A DNA stretch of 64,000 nt from Saprospirales bacterium GYS_P2D (lineage in GTDB: Bacteria; Bacteroidota; Bacteroidia; Chitinophagales; Saprospiraceae). This document shows, one piece after another, positions 41,795 through 51,152 of the stretch. Location of the stretch: contig WUUP01000003.1 in the NCBI GenBank assembly GCA_009833045.1, forward strand, positions 248,001 to 312,000. Reading direction: 5' to 3'. The position numbers and the translations under genes are program-made. Numbering within the stretch: the first letter of the stretch is position 1; the number at the start of each line of letters is the position of its first letter. The notes under the pieces are model-generated. The model ran no database searches. It was given only the letters and a program-made list of their open reading frames with translations, and had not been told where the DNA came from.

Positions 41795-43531
41795 ATGAGC
41801 AACTTAGATACAGGAGCACAAGAAAGATTGAATCAATGGTTGGCTGGCAACTATGACCAAGAGACGAAGCAGACATTAATAGACCTCTTGGATCAAGAGA
41901 ATTTTCAGGCATTGACGGATGCTTTTTACAAGGATCTGGAGTTTGGGACCGGAGGACTCCGAGGTATCATGGGACCAGGTACTAATCGAGTAAACAAATA
42001 CACCCTTGGTATGGCCACTCAAGGTCTGAGCAACTTCCTCAATAAAACCTATCCTGATGAGCAGGTCAAAGTAGTCATCGCTCATGACTGTCGTAACAAT
42101 AGTGACACCTTCGCTCAGGTCGTGGCAGACGTATTCTCAGCTAATGGGATCCATGTCTACTTCTTTGAGGGATTGCGTCCTACTCCGGAGCTATCATTCG
42201 CTATCAGAGAGCTGGATGCTCACTCAGGCGTCATGCTCACAGCCTCTCACAATCCTAAGGAATACAATGGCTACAAAGCCTATGGTCGTGATGGAGGTCA
42301 GCTCATCTCGCCGCATGACAAGATGGTGATTGATGAGGTCCGAAAGGTGGCTGGGGTGGAAGATGTCAAGTGGACTCGTGATACCTCTAAAATCGAAAAA
42401 ATCGGTAAAGAAATAGACAAGAAATATCTTGATGCATTAGCGCAGCTATCGATCAATAAAGACGCTATCGCTCGTCAGAAAGATATGAAGATCGTATTCT
42501 CTCCGATCCATGGTACTGGAGGAGTATTGGTGCCCCCGATCTTGGAGAAGATAGGATTCACTAATGTGACGCTGGTCGAGGAGCAGATGGTCGTAGATGG
42601 GGACTTCCCGACGGTGATCTATCCTAATCCAGAGGAGCATGAGGCACTCACGATGGCGATCAATAAGGCGAAAGAAATAGATGCGGATCTCGTCATGGCT
42701 ACCGATCCAGATGCTGATAGAGTCGGTATTGCTATCCGAGATGACAAGGGCGAGATGATCCTCCTCAATGGAAATGATACCGCTGCCCTACTCTTTGACT
42801 ATGTGCTCAATGCATGGTCAGAAGCTGGCAAGCTGGATGGCAATCAATATATCGTCAAGACGATCGTGACTACCTATCTCCTCGATGCTATAGCAAAGCG
42901 CTATGAGGTAGACTGCTACAATACGCTCACAGGATTCAAATATATCGGAGCGGTGATGACTGAGAAACTCGGTAAACAGACCTTCGTCGTGGGTGGTGAG
43001 GAGTCATATGGATACCTCGTCGGTGAGCATGCCAGAGATAAGGATGCTGTCGTATCCTGCTCGATGATCGCAGAGATGGCAGCCTACTACAAAGATCAAG
43101 GCAAAAGCCTCTATGATGCACTCGTAGGTATACACCTCAAGCATGGTCTCTACCAAGAGAAACTCATCGCTATCAAGAAAGAAGGCAAGGCGGGCGCTGA
43201 AGAAATCAAAGCTATGATGGAGAAATATCGCAGCGCTCCACCGGCGACGCTCGGAGGATCTAAGGTGGTGATGATCAAGGACTACCTCAGCTCAGAGACG
43301 ACTGATCTCGTGACAGGGGCTAAGTCTCCGATCGATCTACCAAGCTCTAATGTCCTACAGTTTTACACAGAGGATGGTAGTATCGTATCAGCGAGGCCAT
43401 CAGGCACAGAGCCAAAGATTAAATTTTACTGCAGTGTCAATACCCCTATCACGTCTAAAGAAGATTACGATAGTCTGAAAGGCCAGCTGAGCGAGCGTAT
43501 CGATTCACTCATGACTGACCTACAGGCATAG
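41795..43531 (+). CDS. phospho-sugar mutase (phosphoglucomutase/phosphomannomutase)
   Basis: A 578-residue alpha-D-phosphohexomutase, interconverting glucose-1- and glucose-6-phosphate (or the mannose forms). TASHNPKEYNGYK contains the phospho-Ser151, DPDADRVGIAI binds magnesium, GGEESYGYL is the sugar-binding loop and ARPSGTEPKIKFY the phosphate-binding C-terminal loop. The length matches the PgcA-like group of Bacteroidota. It is cytoplasmic and monocistronic, followed by a strong terminator. Confidence 0.95.
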   Translation: MSNLDTGAQERLNQWLAGNYDQETKQTLIDLLDQENFQALTDAFYKDLEFGTGGLRGIMGPGTNRVNKYTLGMATQGLSNFLNKTYPDEQVKVVIAHDCRNNSDTFAQVVADVFSANGIHVYFFEGLRPTPELSFAIRELDAHSGVMLTASHNPKEYNGYKAYGRDGGQLISPHDKMVIDEVRKVAGVEDVKWTRDTSKIEKIGKEIDKKYLDALAQLSINKDAIARQKDMKIVFSPIHGTGGVLVPPILEKIGFTNVTLVEEQMVVDGDFPTVIYPNPEEHEALTMAINKAKEIDADLVMATDPDADRVGIAIRDDKGEMILLNGNDTAALLFDYVLNAWSEAGKLDGNQYIVKTIVTTYLLDAIAKRYEVDCYNTLTGFKYIGAVMTEKLGKQTFVVGGEESYGYLVGEHARDKDAVVSCSMIAEMAAYYKDQGKSLYDALVGIHLKHGLYQEKLIAIKKEGKAGAEEIKAMMEKYRSAPPATLGGSKVVMIKDYLSSETTDLVTGAKSPIDLPSSNVLQFYTEDGSIVSARPSGTEPKIKFYCSVNTPITSKEDYDSLKGQLSERIDSLMTDLQA

Positions 43532-43562
43532 TAGAGAGACAGCTGTAGCTGAAAGAACACAT

Positions 43563-43594
43563 AAAGCGCCTTGGTAATACCGAGGCGCTTTTTT
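43563..43594 (+). terminator. rho-independent terminator after the mutase gene
   Basis: Stem AAGCGCCTTGGT / ACCGAGGCGCTT (12 bp with one G-U) and a 3-base loop, followed by TTTT. A textbook terminator about 30 bp after the stop codon. Confidence 0.9.
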
Positions 43595-43698
43595 CGTTTA
43601 CATGTCTATTATTCTATATTTATTAGCTATTGATTAGTAGATACTTATTAGATTATTCGTTCCTTAGTAGTGCTGCATTAAAAAACATGTATCTGATC

Positions 43699-45513
43699 AT
43701 GCGAATCACTCAAAGCCTCTTATCACTCCTGTGCTTTTGCTTATTCATCATCGGCTGTAGTAGCGACGGAGACGATCCTACACCACCACCGAGCTCAGCG
43801 GACTATCAGATAAGACTCCTATACCAAGAAGAGTTCGTGCTGGTCAACTATCCACTGGATCTACTGAGTCGCTCGACATGCGGCGCATTCAGATCGGTAG
43901 AGACTGATGAAGATGGAGTCTTCGAGTTGGATGACTTCAGCCCAGAGGACTTGCTGATGGTCGCTGAGATAGAGGGCCAAAATATCATCAGCATTATACC
44001 CGCCGCCGCCTTCAGGACGGGGACTATCACGGATGTAGCTATAGCTAATCCTGCATTGATCAACATCAACGGATTAGATAATGAGATAGTAATAGAGGAT
44101 CTCGGCGACGATGGCGTAGACATCAGTTTTCAGATAGTCTACCCTAATTACCCCTTAGAAAAAATGGAGGTGCAGATCATCTCCTATGTTGAAAATATCG
44201 AGATCAAAACAACCGCTGATGCGAATGGTCAAGTCAATGTCAAACTACCGATCAATCGGACGGGACTGTACAATTTTGAGGTTAATCTCATCGATTATTT
44301 TGATACTCCCGTATTCGGCGGTCAAGTCTTTTTTAATCTTGACGTACGCCAAGCACTGGATTTGAGATTTGGCACATTCCATAATCAATGTAATGATCTA
44401 CTCCTCAATTGGGATCCTTATACAGGAGATGACTTTTTTGAATATCAAATCACCTACAATACTCAATACTCGGGAGCTCCTGGCTGCGAAAATGTCGATG
44501 GCTTCATCAGTATCAATGAGCAAGATCAATCCCAATATAGCGTCACAGACTATAGCTCGGCTGATGAGATCTGCTTCACACTTTCAGTAGTCACTCAGTC
44601 TGGCGTATCTACTCCTCAAGTGATCACAGTGGATCAACCCTATACGACGATGATCGAGAGCGGAGACCCTGTAGATGTCAAGTTTACGAGCTTGGCTGAC
44701 TATTACTACTTCTACCAAGAAATCACTAATCTGGACCTCAAGGTTTGCGAGATCACAGATGATCAAGTAGGCAGCTGCCTGACTATCACAGACTATCAGT
44801 CCAGCATGGTCAACAATGTATACAAAGATGAGCAACTCACCATCGCACAGATCAAGTCTGATGGAGTCATGGACATATATCAGGGACTCAGCTATGCCAG
44901 TTCTATCACTTTGCGTGAATGGTCATCAGTCGCTCAGGTCATCTCCAAGGATCATGCAGTCGTCTATGAGTCTATCGATAGTCATGGATTTCGGCTATAT
45001 GATCTTAATTCTCAAGAGGCGGTGAATAGATATGCTCTGTCGAGAGATTTTTGGGCGCAGCGCATATTTCCTACTGTGGATGGATTTGCTGCATTAGTAC
45101 AAAATCAATCTTCTTTTGAGGATTTCATCTATACCTATGAGGTAAATACCAATGGACAAATGAGCCAGACTGGCATCATCCCGCTCAATCCTGGCATGGC
45201 CTTTCAAGAGTTCTACCAGAGCCCAAATATGAGATATATAGTAGGATCAGAAGGGGCCATCATAGACCTACTCGAAAATACTATCAGAGAACACACTATG
45301 GGAAATCGAAGAATACAAGCTCGACATGTCAATGATCAAAACATCCTAATCATCGACTATGAAAAAGGAGAAGTCGAGCTCGTCGATATCAGGATAGGAG
45401 CTATCCGAGATACGCAAGAGCTATGCTTCGATGAAGTCATAGCTATAGCACCAGCATCTCAAAGTCTCAGATCGAAACAATTCAATGATACCCGTGGGCT
45501 CATCATCCGCTAA
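43699..45513 (+). CDS. large lipoprotein of unknown function
   Basis: About 604 residues from the ATG at 43699, which begins a lipoprotein signal (MRITQSLLSLLCFCLFIIGC) followed by SSDGDD, an acidic start that favours surface export in Bacteroidota. An ATG 12 bp upstream is also possible. Residues up to about 100 resemble a carboxypeptidase-regulatory-like sandwich (VETDEDGVFELDDF). The middle has fibronectin-like strands (LLLNWDPYTGDDFFEYQITY). The last third looks like a beta-propeller (VISKDHAVVYES, DGFAALVQNQSS, YIVGSEGAIIDL). No catalytic motif is seen. Confidence 0.75.
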   Translation: MRITQSLLSLLCFCLFIIGCSSDGDDPTPPPSSADYQIRLLYQEEFVLVNYPLDLLSRSTCGAFRSVETDEDGVFELDDFSPEDLLMVAEIEGQNIISIIPAAAFRTGTITDVAIANPALININGLDNEIVIEDLGDDGVDISFQIVYPNYPLEKMEVQIISYVENIEIKTTADANGQVNVKLPINRTGLYNFEVNLIDYFDTPVFGGQVFFNLDVRQALDLRFGTFHNQCNDLLLNWDPYTGDDFFEYQITYNTQYSGAPGCENVDGFISINEQDQSQYSVTDYSSADEICFTLSVVTQSGVSTPQVITVDQPYTTMIESGDPVDVKFTSLADYYYFYQEITNLDLKVCEITDDQVGSCLTITDYQSSMVNNVYKDEQLTIAQIKSDGVMDIYQGLSYASSITLREWSSVAQVISKDHAVVYESIDSHGFRLYDLNSQEAVNRYALSRDFWAQRIFPTVDGFAALVQNQSSFEDFIYTYEVNTNGQMSQTGIIPLNPGMAFQEFYQSPNMRYIVGSEGAIIDLLENTIREHTMGNRRIQARHVNDQNILIIDYEKGEVELVDIRIGAIRDTQELCFDEVIAIAPASQSLRSKQFNDTRGLIIR

Positions 45514-45761
45514 GCAACCATCAAAGCATAGAAAAGATAAGCAGCAAGCATAAAAGCAACAAGGAATACAGAGACGATGTGTATCGTCCGCAATAAGCGC
45601 TCTCTATCTGTAGCATGGATGCGATCAGCATCGATCTCATAGGCTCCAGATCTATCGGTAGCCTGAGCGGCCAGCTGCGATCTGTCAAATCGCTTCTTGT
45701 AGAAATTCTTCAGTCTGAAGTTTTCTCTTGACAGGACGATATTAGTGAATCCGTAAGCCAT
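45510..45761 (-). CDS. small membrane protein of unknown function
   Basis: An 83-residue protein from the ATG at 45761; the longer frame would add 11 residues. The N-terminal half is basic and polar (NFRLKNFYKKRFDRSQLAAQ). One C-terminal transmembrane helix (IHIVSVFLVAFMLAAYLFYAL) ends the protein, so it is probably tail-anchored. No family was recognised. Its stop codon overlaps the stop of the convergent lipoprotein gene by a few bases. Kept because the polar-then-helix design is coherent and it fills an otherwise empty gap. Confidence 0.55.
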   Translation of the reverse strand: MAYGFTNIVLSRENFRLKNFYKKRFDRSQLAAQATDRSGAYEIDADRIHATDRERLLRTIHIVSVFLVAFMLAAYLFYALMVA

Positions 45762-45882
45762 AATTTTCAAATTATAATGTCCAATAAGATACAATAGCTG
45801 CAGCTGGTCATATCTACTCTCTCGACTAATCCAAGGAGAAATCCGACATCACTATAGCAAACCTTACTGTGAACAAATCCAC

Positions 45883-45914
45883 TTGCCATATAGAGGCTTC
45901 AGTTCTTACATTTG
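45883..45914 (+). promoter_or_regulatory. Bacteroidota-type promoter of the GH65-like gene
   Basis: TTG at 45883-45885, 21 bp spacer, and TACATTTG at 45907-45914: an exact match to the -33/-7 consensus. It predicts transcription from about 45921 and so excludes the in-frame start at 45912. Confidence 0.6.
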
Positions 45915-45938
45915 ATAGCAATCAAACTATCTAATATC

Positions 45939-47942
45939 ATGCGAATAGCACTCCTCATGGCAATGCTCATCTCATCGCTCTACTCTATAGCACAAGAAGA
46001 TACTTGGATCATCGAAGCAAAAGATATCAATCCAGCACGATACTTTGGCGAGACCGTGGCGAATGGAATGATAGGCATCGTATCCTCTCCAGAACCCATG
46101 AAGACCAGCGCCGTGGTCCTCAATGGGGTCTATGATAAGTATGGTCGTGGACGAGTAGAGAATATCCTCCAATCATTCAACCCTATGGATCTCGACCTCA
46201 TCATCAATGGCCAAATGATCAATCGAGACAACATCACTGACTTCAGACAGTATCTCGATATGCGGCATGCGGTATTCGTGACATCCTTTGTACATGAGGG
46301 GACGACCGTCACGACTAAAGTGAGAGCACTTCGTCATCTGCCACATACCGCCTTGACAGAAGTGACGATAGAAGCAGGCAGCGACATCGACTTCATCTGT
46401 CATAGCGTGATATCTGCTCCAGACCACCTCCGTGAGGTAGACAATCTATTCGCACAGATCAATCGCCCACATGTCAATATCCCACTACTGTCATCGGTAG
46501 CACAAAGTCCAACTGGACGACATACTGTAGCGACGAGCAGTAGCTTCGTCTTTGATGAAGACAAACATGAGGAGCCTATAGTCATCCATGAAGACTGGGA
46601 TGCGAATAGGCATTTTGCCCTCTTTCATAAATCACTGCGAGCTGGCGAATCATATACCTACAGCATAGTTAATAGCTCTATAGCGACCGCTCATGTCGCT
46701 GATCCTCACAATGAAGCAGAGCGACTGACCATCTATGCAGCTCTCGAAGGCCGAGAGCGACTCATCCAATACCACGATAAAGAATGGGATAAGCTATGGA
46801 GCAGTGATATCGTCATCGAGGGTGATCCTGAGTCTCAGCGAGATGTGCGAAACTTCATGTATCACTTATATTCCTTCGTCAGAGCTGGCAGTGGATTCAG
46901 TCTGTCACCTATGGGGCTCAGTGGTCTCGGGTACAATGGTCATGTATTCTGGGATACGGAACTATGGATGTATCCTCCCCTGCTGATGCTCCATCCTGAG
47001 ATCGCACGATCACTGATCGACTATCGCATCGACAGGATCGCTGCCGCCCAGCAAAACGCTAAGTCTCATGGATTTGAGGGAGCGATGTTTCCTTGGGAGA
47101 GTGCGGAGGATGGCTCGGAGCAGACACCAGTATGGGCACTGACAGGACCCTTTCAGCATCACATCACGGCAGATGTAGCTTGGGCAGCCTGGTCCTACTA
47201 TCAGGTGACTAAGGATCAGCGATGGCTCGAGGAGAGAGGCTACCCCCTACTCGTAGAATGCGCTACTTTTTGGACCAGTAGAGTCGAGCGAAATGGTCCT
47301 GGCCAATACGACATCAAAAATGTGATCGGCGCAAATGAGTGGGAAGAGAATATTGACAACAATGCCTTCACTAATGCGATGGCTAAAATAGCCCTGAAGT
47401 GTGCTCATGATGCAGCTATAACACTCGGCAAAACACCTGATCCAGACTGGATGCATGTGGCAGATAATATTCCGATTTTAAAATTTGAAGATGGGGTCAC
47501 TCGGGAGAATGCGACTTATAATGGCGTAACGATCAAACAGGCCGATGTCAATCTATTAGCGCATCCACTCTATTTCTATACCGATAGAGAGCAAATCCAA
47601 AAAGATCTGGACTACTATGCACCTCGCTATGATGCTCATGGTCCTGCCATGGGATTTTGTACGCTGGCGACACTATATGCGCAGCTGGGAGAAGAAGAAA
47701 AAGCTTTTGATATGTTTCAGCACTCTTATCGACCAAATGGTGTGCCTCCATTCGGAGTGCTCGGTGAGACTCGCAATGGAAACAGCCCCTACTTCATCAC
47801 GGGAGCTGGAGGAGCGCTACAGACATTGCTCTACGGATTTGGAGGATTACGCATCACTGATGAGGGGATCATCGAGACAGGTCAAAACCTACCGAAACAT
47901 TGGAAATCACTCAAAATAAAAGCCGATCACTTAGCAAAGTAG
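45939..47942 (+). CDS. exported glycoside hydrolase family 65-like protein
   Basis: A 667-residue protein. The ATG at 45939 starts a signal peptide (MRIALLMAMLISSLYSIAQ), and the promoter just upstream supports this start. A beta-sandwich N-domain is followed by an (alpha/alpha)6 barrel: GHVFWDTELWMYPPLLMLHP, MFPWESAEDGSEQTP, ADVAWAAWSYYQ and VIGANEWEENIDNNAFTN, where Glu is the candidate general acid. It ends with YFITGAGGALQTLLYGFGGL. It resembles the ATHL1/glucosylgalactosylhydroxylysine glucosidase branch and acid trehalases more than the phosphorylases. It probably releases glucose from an alpha-glucoside in the periplasm; the substrate is not shown. Confidence 0.85.
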   Translation: MRIALLMAMLISSLYSIAQEDTWIIEAKDINPARYFGETVANGMIGIVSSPEPMKTSAVVLNGVYDKYGRGRVENILQSFNPMDLDLIINGQMINRDNITDFRQYLDMRHAVFVTSFVHEGTTVTTKVRALRHLPHTALTEVTIEAGSDIDFICHSVISAPDHLREVDNLFAQINRPHVNIPLLSSVAQSPTGRHTVATSSSFVFDEDKHEEPIVIHEDWDANRHFALFHKSLRAGESYTYSIVNSSIATAHVADPHNEAERLTIYAALEGRERLIQYHDKEWDKLWSSDIVIEGDPESQRDVRNFMYHLYSFVRAGSGFSLSPMGLSGLGYNGHVFWDTELWMYPPLLMLHPEIARSLIDYRIDRIAAAQQNAKSHGFEGAMFPWESAEDGSEQTPVWALTGPFQHHITADVAWAAWSYYQVTKDQRWLEERGYPLLVECATFWTSRVERNGPGQYDIKNVIGANEWEENIDNNAFTNAMAKIALKCAHDAAITLGKTPDPDWMHVADNIPILKFEDGVTRENATYNGVTIKQADVNLLAHPLYFYTDREQIQKDLDYYAPRYDAHGPAMGFCTLATLYAQLGEEEKAFDMFQHSYRPNGVPPFGVLGETRNGNSPYFITGAGGALQTLLYGFGGLRITDEGIIETGQNLPKHWKSLKIKADHLAK

Positions 47943-47950
47943 TCGGCTTT
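47919..47950. terminator. hairpin overlapping the stop of the GH65-like gene
   Basis: Stem AAAGCCGA / TCGGCTTT with an inner ACTT/AAGT pairing. It spans the TAG stop at 47940-47942. The T-run is weak, so efficiency is uncertain. It lies between two convergent genes. Confidence 0.45.
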
Positions 47951-47981
47951 GGATATGGTCTTTTGGAGCAGGATTTAGCGC

Positions 47982-49313
47982 TTATTCGCAGCCTAAATCT
48001 TGCTTTGATAGATAGTCATTATTTGGGAAGCAATATCCTGAGAGTATCGCATCGGGATCATAGCGCTCCAAATGTGGATCATAAAGCGCATTCTCTACAA
48101 AATCTGTCAACAAATCTATCTCCACCTCGTCTAATCCTAATGGATGAAAATATGGCGATAGTTGATCCTTCCGTACTTCTCCATTTTCAGCAATCGCTTG
48201 ATTTTTATACTCGATGACTTCTCTCACTGAGGTGAAAGAGCCTCCATGTCCATAGAATGGGCTATTCTTGAGATTATACAGTTGTGGTACTTTAAATTTG
48301 TATTCATCCTCCGCTCGTTTAGTGAATGAGGCTCTGCCCAGCTTAGATGGATCGTCTTCTTTAAAATTAGCCACCATAGTCGGATCAAAATCCTTCATGC
48401 CGATAGCATGAAACTCCATAGCAGCAAGACTCGGTCCATAGTGGCAGTTATTACATTCTGCTTTACCAAAGAAAAGTCTGGCTCCTTCTTTCTGAGCTTC
48501 GGTCATCGCTGCTTCACTACCTCGTAGCCATTGCTGAAAGGGTGATTGATTAGCCAAGAGCGTCCGCTCATAAGCTGCTAATGCCAGTCCTGCCATCTCA
48601 TCTGTATATCGTCGACGCTCTGGCACTCTACTGAATGCTTGGTCAAAATATTCTTTGTATCCATTCTCAGTGATAGTCTCCTCGGTAAACTCTAAGCGAT
48701 GAACCGCTATGCCCGCTATCGCCTGCGTCTCTACACCTTCATAGCCGAGCCTATTGACCGCTATCGGTGTACCGTCCGGCCAGAGATCCTCAGTGCCCGC
48801 ATTGAGCGCTGTAGCGCCAAACTGACCATTCCAGAGGACATTAGTTTGGTAGGCAATATTAAGCGCTGATGGGGTACGTACGGGCTGAACGTCTATATCT
48901 CCCATCGCCACATCAAAGTCTACTTTGCGTCCTTCGCCAGCAATACCAAATCCGATACCACCCTCTCCGATACCCTGCATCATCCCAGCCTGAAATCCAG
49001 CCGCCGAATGATGGCATGATGCACAGGAGTAGGTCTTAGCGTGGTCCTCTATAATCCCCGCCGTACCAAATACAGACTCATGAAAAAGCATTCGTCCTAA
49101 ATTGACTTTTTCTGGCGTTAGCGGATTTCTGAGATCTTGAGGTATACGACTATACTCATTACTACCCGGCATAGTATAGTAGCTCAGGCCACGACTATTC
49201 TCAGAGGTATTAATCGAAAATCGTAAATCATCATCGATCGAGCTATCATCAGTAGAGCAGGAGCTCCATAAGAAAATAGAAGAAACGAATAAAATCGATA
49301 GCGTCCGAAGCAT
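47982..49313 (-). CDS. di-heme cytochrome c peroxidase family lipoprotein (MauG/CcpA-like)
   Basis: A 443-residue protein with a lipoprotein signal (SILFVSSIFLWSSC). Two heme c sites are visible: CASCHH (about residue 96) and CNNCHY (about residue 290). KVNLGRMLFHESVFG and TPSALNIAYQTNVLWNGQ are family signatures. It is periplasmic or outer-membrane-facing. It reduces hydrogen peroxide, or oxidises another substrate as in MauG-type enzymes. Bacteroidota have many such lipoproteins without an assigned substrate. It is convergent with the GH65-like gene. Confidence 0.9.
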   Translation of the reverse strand: MLRTLSILFVSSIFLWSSCSTDDSSIDDDLRFSINTSENSRGLSYYTMPGSNEYSRIPQDLRNPLTPEKVNLGRMLFHESVFGTAGIIEDHAKTYSCASCHHSAAGFQAGMMQGIGEGGIGFGIAGEGRKVDFDVAMGDIDVQPVRTPSALNIAYQTNVLWNGQFGATALNAGTEDLWPDGTPIAVNRLGYEGVETQAIAGIAVHRLEFTEETITENGYKEYFDQAFSRVPERRRYTDEMAGLALAAYERTLLANQSPFQQWLRGSEAAMTEAQKEGARLFFGKAECNNCHYGPSLAAMEFHAIGMKDFDPTMVANFKEDDPSKLGRASFTKRAEDEYKFKVPQLYNLKNSPFYGHGGSFTSVREVIEYKNQAIAENGEVRKDQLSPYFHPLGLDEVEIDLLTDFVENALYDPHLERYDPDAILSGYCFPNNDYLSKQDLGCE

Positions 49314-49445
49314 GTGTGTAGTTATTGGGTTTGGTCTTACACTGAGAATGACAATTATTTGAGCGATCCTCCCTTAGTTATTAGACCTATTATTTCTGTG
49401 AGCTGTATCACTTTGATATCTTGATACTAATACAAAACTGCGACT

Positions 49446-49835
49446 ATGGCTATCGACACTATTAGCACTTGGCACCAATACCTCGAAAGTGGAGACCGAG
49501 CTCTGCTCAACTCCTTGATCGATGAAGACTGTGTGTTTTATTCGCCAGTGGTATATTCTCCTCAGCGAGGCAAGCATATCACCATGATGTATCTACTCGC
49601 TGCTGCACAGGTACTAAAGACAGGATTCAAATATGCTAAAGAGATCATCAATGATCGGCACGCTGTATTAGAGTTTGAGTCAGAGATCGACGGCAAGTAT
49701 GTCAATGGTATCGATATGATCAGCTGGGATGAGTCAGGGCGGATCACGGAATTCAAAGTGATGGTACGACCTCTCCAAGCCATACATGCGATCCATGCTA
49801 AAATGGGTGAGATGCTCAGTCAGATGAAAAATTGA
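49446..49835 (+). CDS. SnoaL/NTF2-like protein
   Basis: A 129-residue single-domain protein of the nuclear-transport-factor-2/SnoaL cone fold: ISTWHQYLESGDRALLNSLIDEDCVFYSPVV at the start, a central RHAVLEFESEIDGKYVNGIDMISWDE and the final GRITEFKVMVRPLQAI strand. It is cytoplasmic. The fold serves isomerases, hydrolases and ligand-binding proteins, so no reaction can be named. It has no operon partner and is divergent from the di-heme peroxidase gene. Confidence 0.85.
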   Translation: MAIDTISTWHQYLESGDRALLNSLIDEDCVFYSPVVYSPQRGKHITMMYLLAAAQVLKTGFKYAKEIINDRHAVLEFESEIDGKYVNGIDMISWDESGRITEFKVMVRPLQAIHAIHAKMGEMLSQMKN

Positions 49836-49843
49836 GCATAAAA

Positions 49844-49868
49844 AAAGCGCTTCGGGTAGAAGCGCTTT
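49844..49868. terminator. bidirectional rho-independent terminator
   Basis: Perfect 10 bp stem AAAGCGCTTC / GAAGCGCTTT with loop GGGTA, between two convergent genes. The minus-strand side has a run of seven T, so it mainly ends the IPTL-CTERM gene. Confidence 0.9.
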
Positions 49869-49876
49869 ATGCATTA

Positions 49877-51088
49877 TTAGTTTCTATTTCTTATTTTTTC
49901 TTTCTGTAGGCGATCATACCATGTCTTGCGATAGTAAATGACACCTATGATCATCAGTGATATGGCTAATATCATGATGCTCCACTCTCCGAGTGTCGGG
50001 ATAGGGTCGGCTATGCAGGCAGTATTAGCCAGTGGGCAAGTATTCATGAATGCAACCGGCATGCCCATAGACATAGCATAATTATAAGTAATACTCGTAG
50101 GCACACCACTCGTGGCACCAGCCTCTACATAAAATGGTACTTTAACAGTTCCATCACCCCCAATAGCTGGCAACGCTGTATATGCAGTACCAGGAGTTTC
50201 TAAAAAACCATTTGGACTCAAATTATTGAGGGTCAAAGGCGCTCCAGCCGTACCGACGATCGTGAGGGTATCTATCCAATATTCTATAGTACCATCTGCA
50301 GCTACAATATTTCCCTCTCGACCACACTCACATGGGTCAAATGCTTTAGGACATGCTGGGATCGTAAGCGTTCCATAATCTCCAAAATCTAAAAATGATT
50401 CTGCTAAAGGATCACGAGTGAATTCTATCAATACTTCTCCGGATGCACCCACCTCAAACGCTGCAGAAACATCCCCTCCAAACTGATTAAGTAGCTCTAA
50501 TAACACTACATCATCTTCATCAATCAAATCACAATTAATGAGTGACTGAATAGTAATGAACTCGCCTTCTGGTAGGGGGCCGCCTCCATCTGCGGTGATT
50601 ACTACACTGATTATCACATCCTCAGCAGAGGCTGCATCACATACAAAGGGCTGAACCTCAAATGAAATATCACCATCAAAACAGTCTTCATACGGTATAC
50701 AGGTATTGACATATTCTGGATCTTCGTCATCAGGATTTGGAGAACTGTATATTGGTAATCCGCTATCGCTGCCTAATCCTTCAGGACAACCACACGCCGA
50801 AAAATATCCAGTAGGCGTTTCCAAAAGGGTTTCTTCATCTAATTCAATATCGCAACCACATGCCAATGCTTCAGGATTCCAATATAGATCTTCAGCTGAA
50901 CATGATTCAACACAAGAGGCCAAACCAGCACAGTCTGGTGCAAATGCATCTACTTCTACAGCGACATTACTTTGAAGCTGAGCGGCAATAGCTCCACCTC
51001 CTCTACATCGTATTCCCATGATTGGATTACCAGCCATCAAGAAGCTAACCTCTATCAGAGCGATCAATAATAGTATGTACTTTTTCAT
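49877..51088 (-). CDS. exported protein with IPTL-CTERM sorting signal
   Basis: A 403-residue protein. The ATG at 51088 begins the signal peptide (MKKYILLLIALIEVSFLMAG); an ATG 24 bp upstream adds a basic extension. The body is cysteine-rich (CVESCSAEDLYW, CGCDIELDEETL, CGCPEGLG) and acidic, with beta-sandwich segments. The end is a tripartite sorting signal: IPTLGEWSIMILAISLMIIGV (split here by function: IPTLGEW motif, hydrophobic helix), then YYRKTWYDRLQKEK, a basic tail. IPTL-CTERM proteins are thought to be processed by a dedicated membrane protease. The protein is thus membrane- or surface-displayed. Function unknown. Confidence 0.8.
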   Translation of the reverse strand: MKKYILLLIALIEVSFLMAGNPIMGIRCRGGGAIAAQLQSNVAVEVDAFAPDCAGLASCVESCSAEDLYWNPEALACGCDIELDEETLLETPTGYFSACGCPEGLGSDSGLPIYSSPNPDDEDPEYVNTCIPYEDCFDGDISFEVQPFVCDAASAEDVIISVVITADGGGPLPEGEFITIQSLINCDLIDEDDVVLLELLNQFGGDVSAAFEVGASGEVLIEFTRDPLAESFLDFGDYGTLTIPACPKAFDPCECGREGNIVAADGTIEYWIDTLTIVGTAGAPLTLNNLSPNGFLETPGTAYTALPAIGGDGTVKVPFYVEAGATSGVPTSITYNYAMSMGMPVAFMNTCPLANTACIADPIPTLGEWSIMILAISLMIIGVIYYRKTWYDRLQKEKIRNRN

Positions 51089-51152
51089 TTTTGGTTTCTT
51101 ATATACTCGCATCTAAATTAATCAATATGTTCTGCTATTTGACATGACCTAC

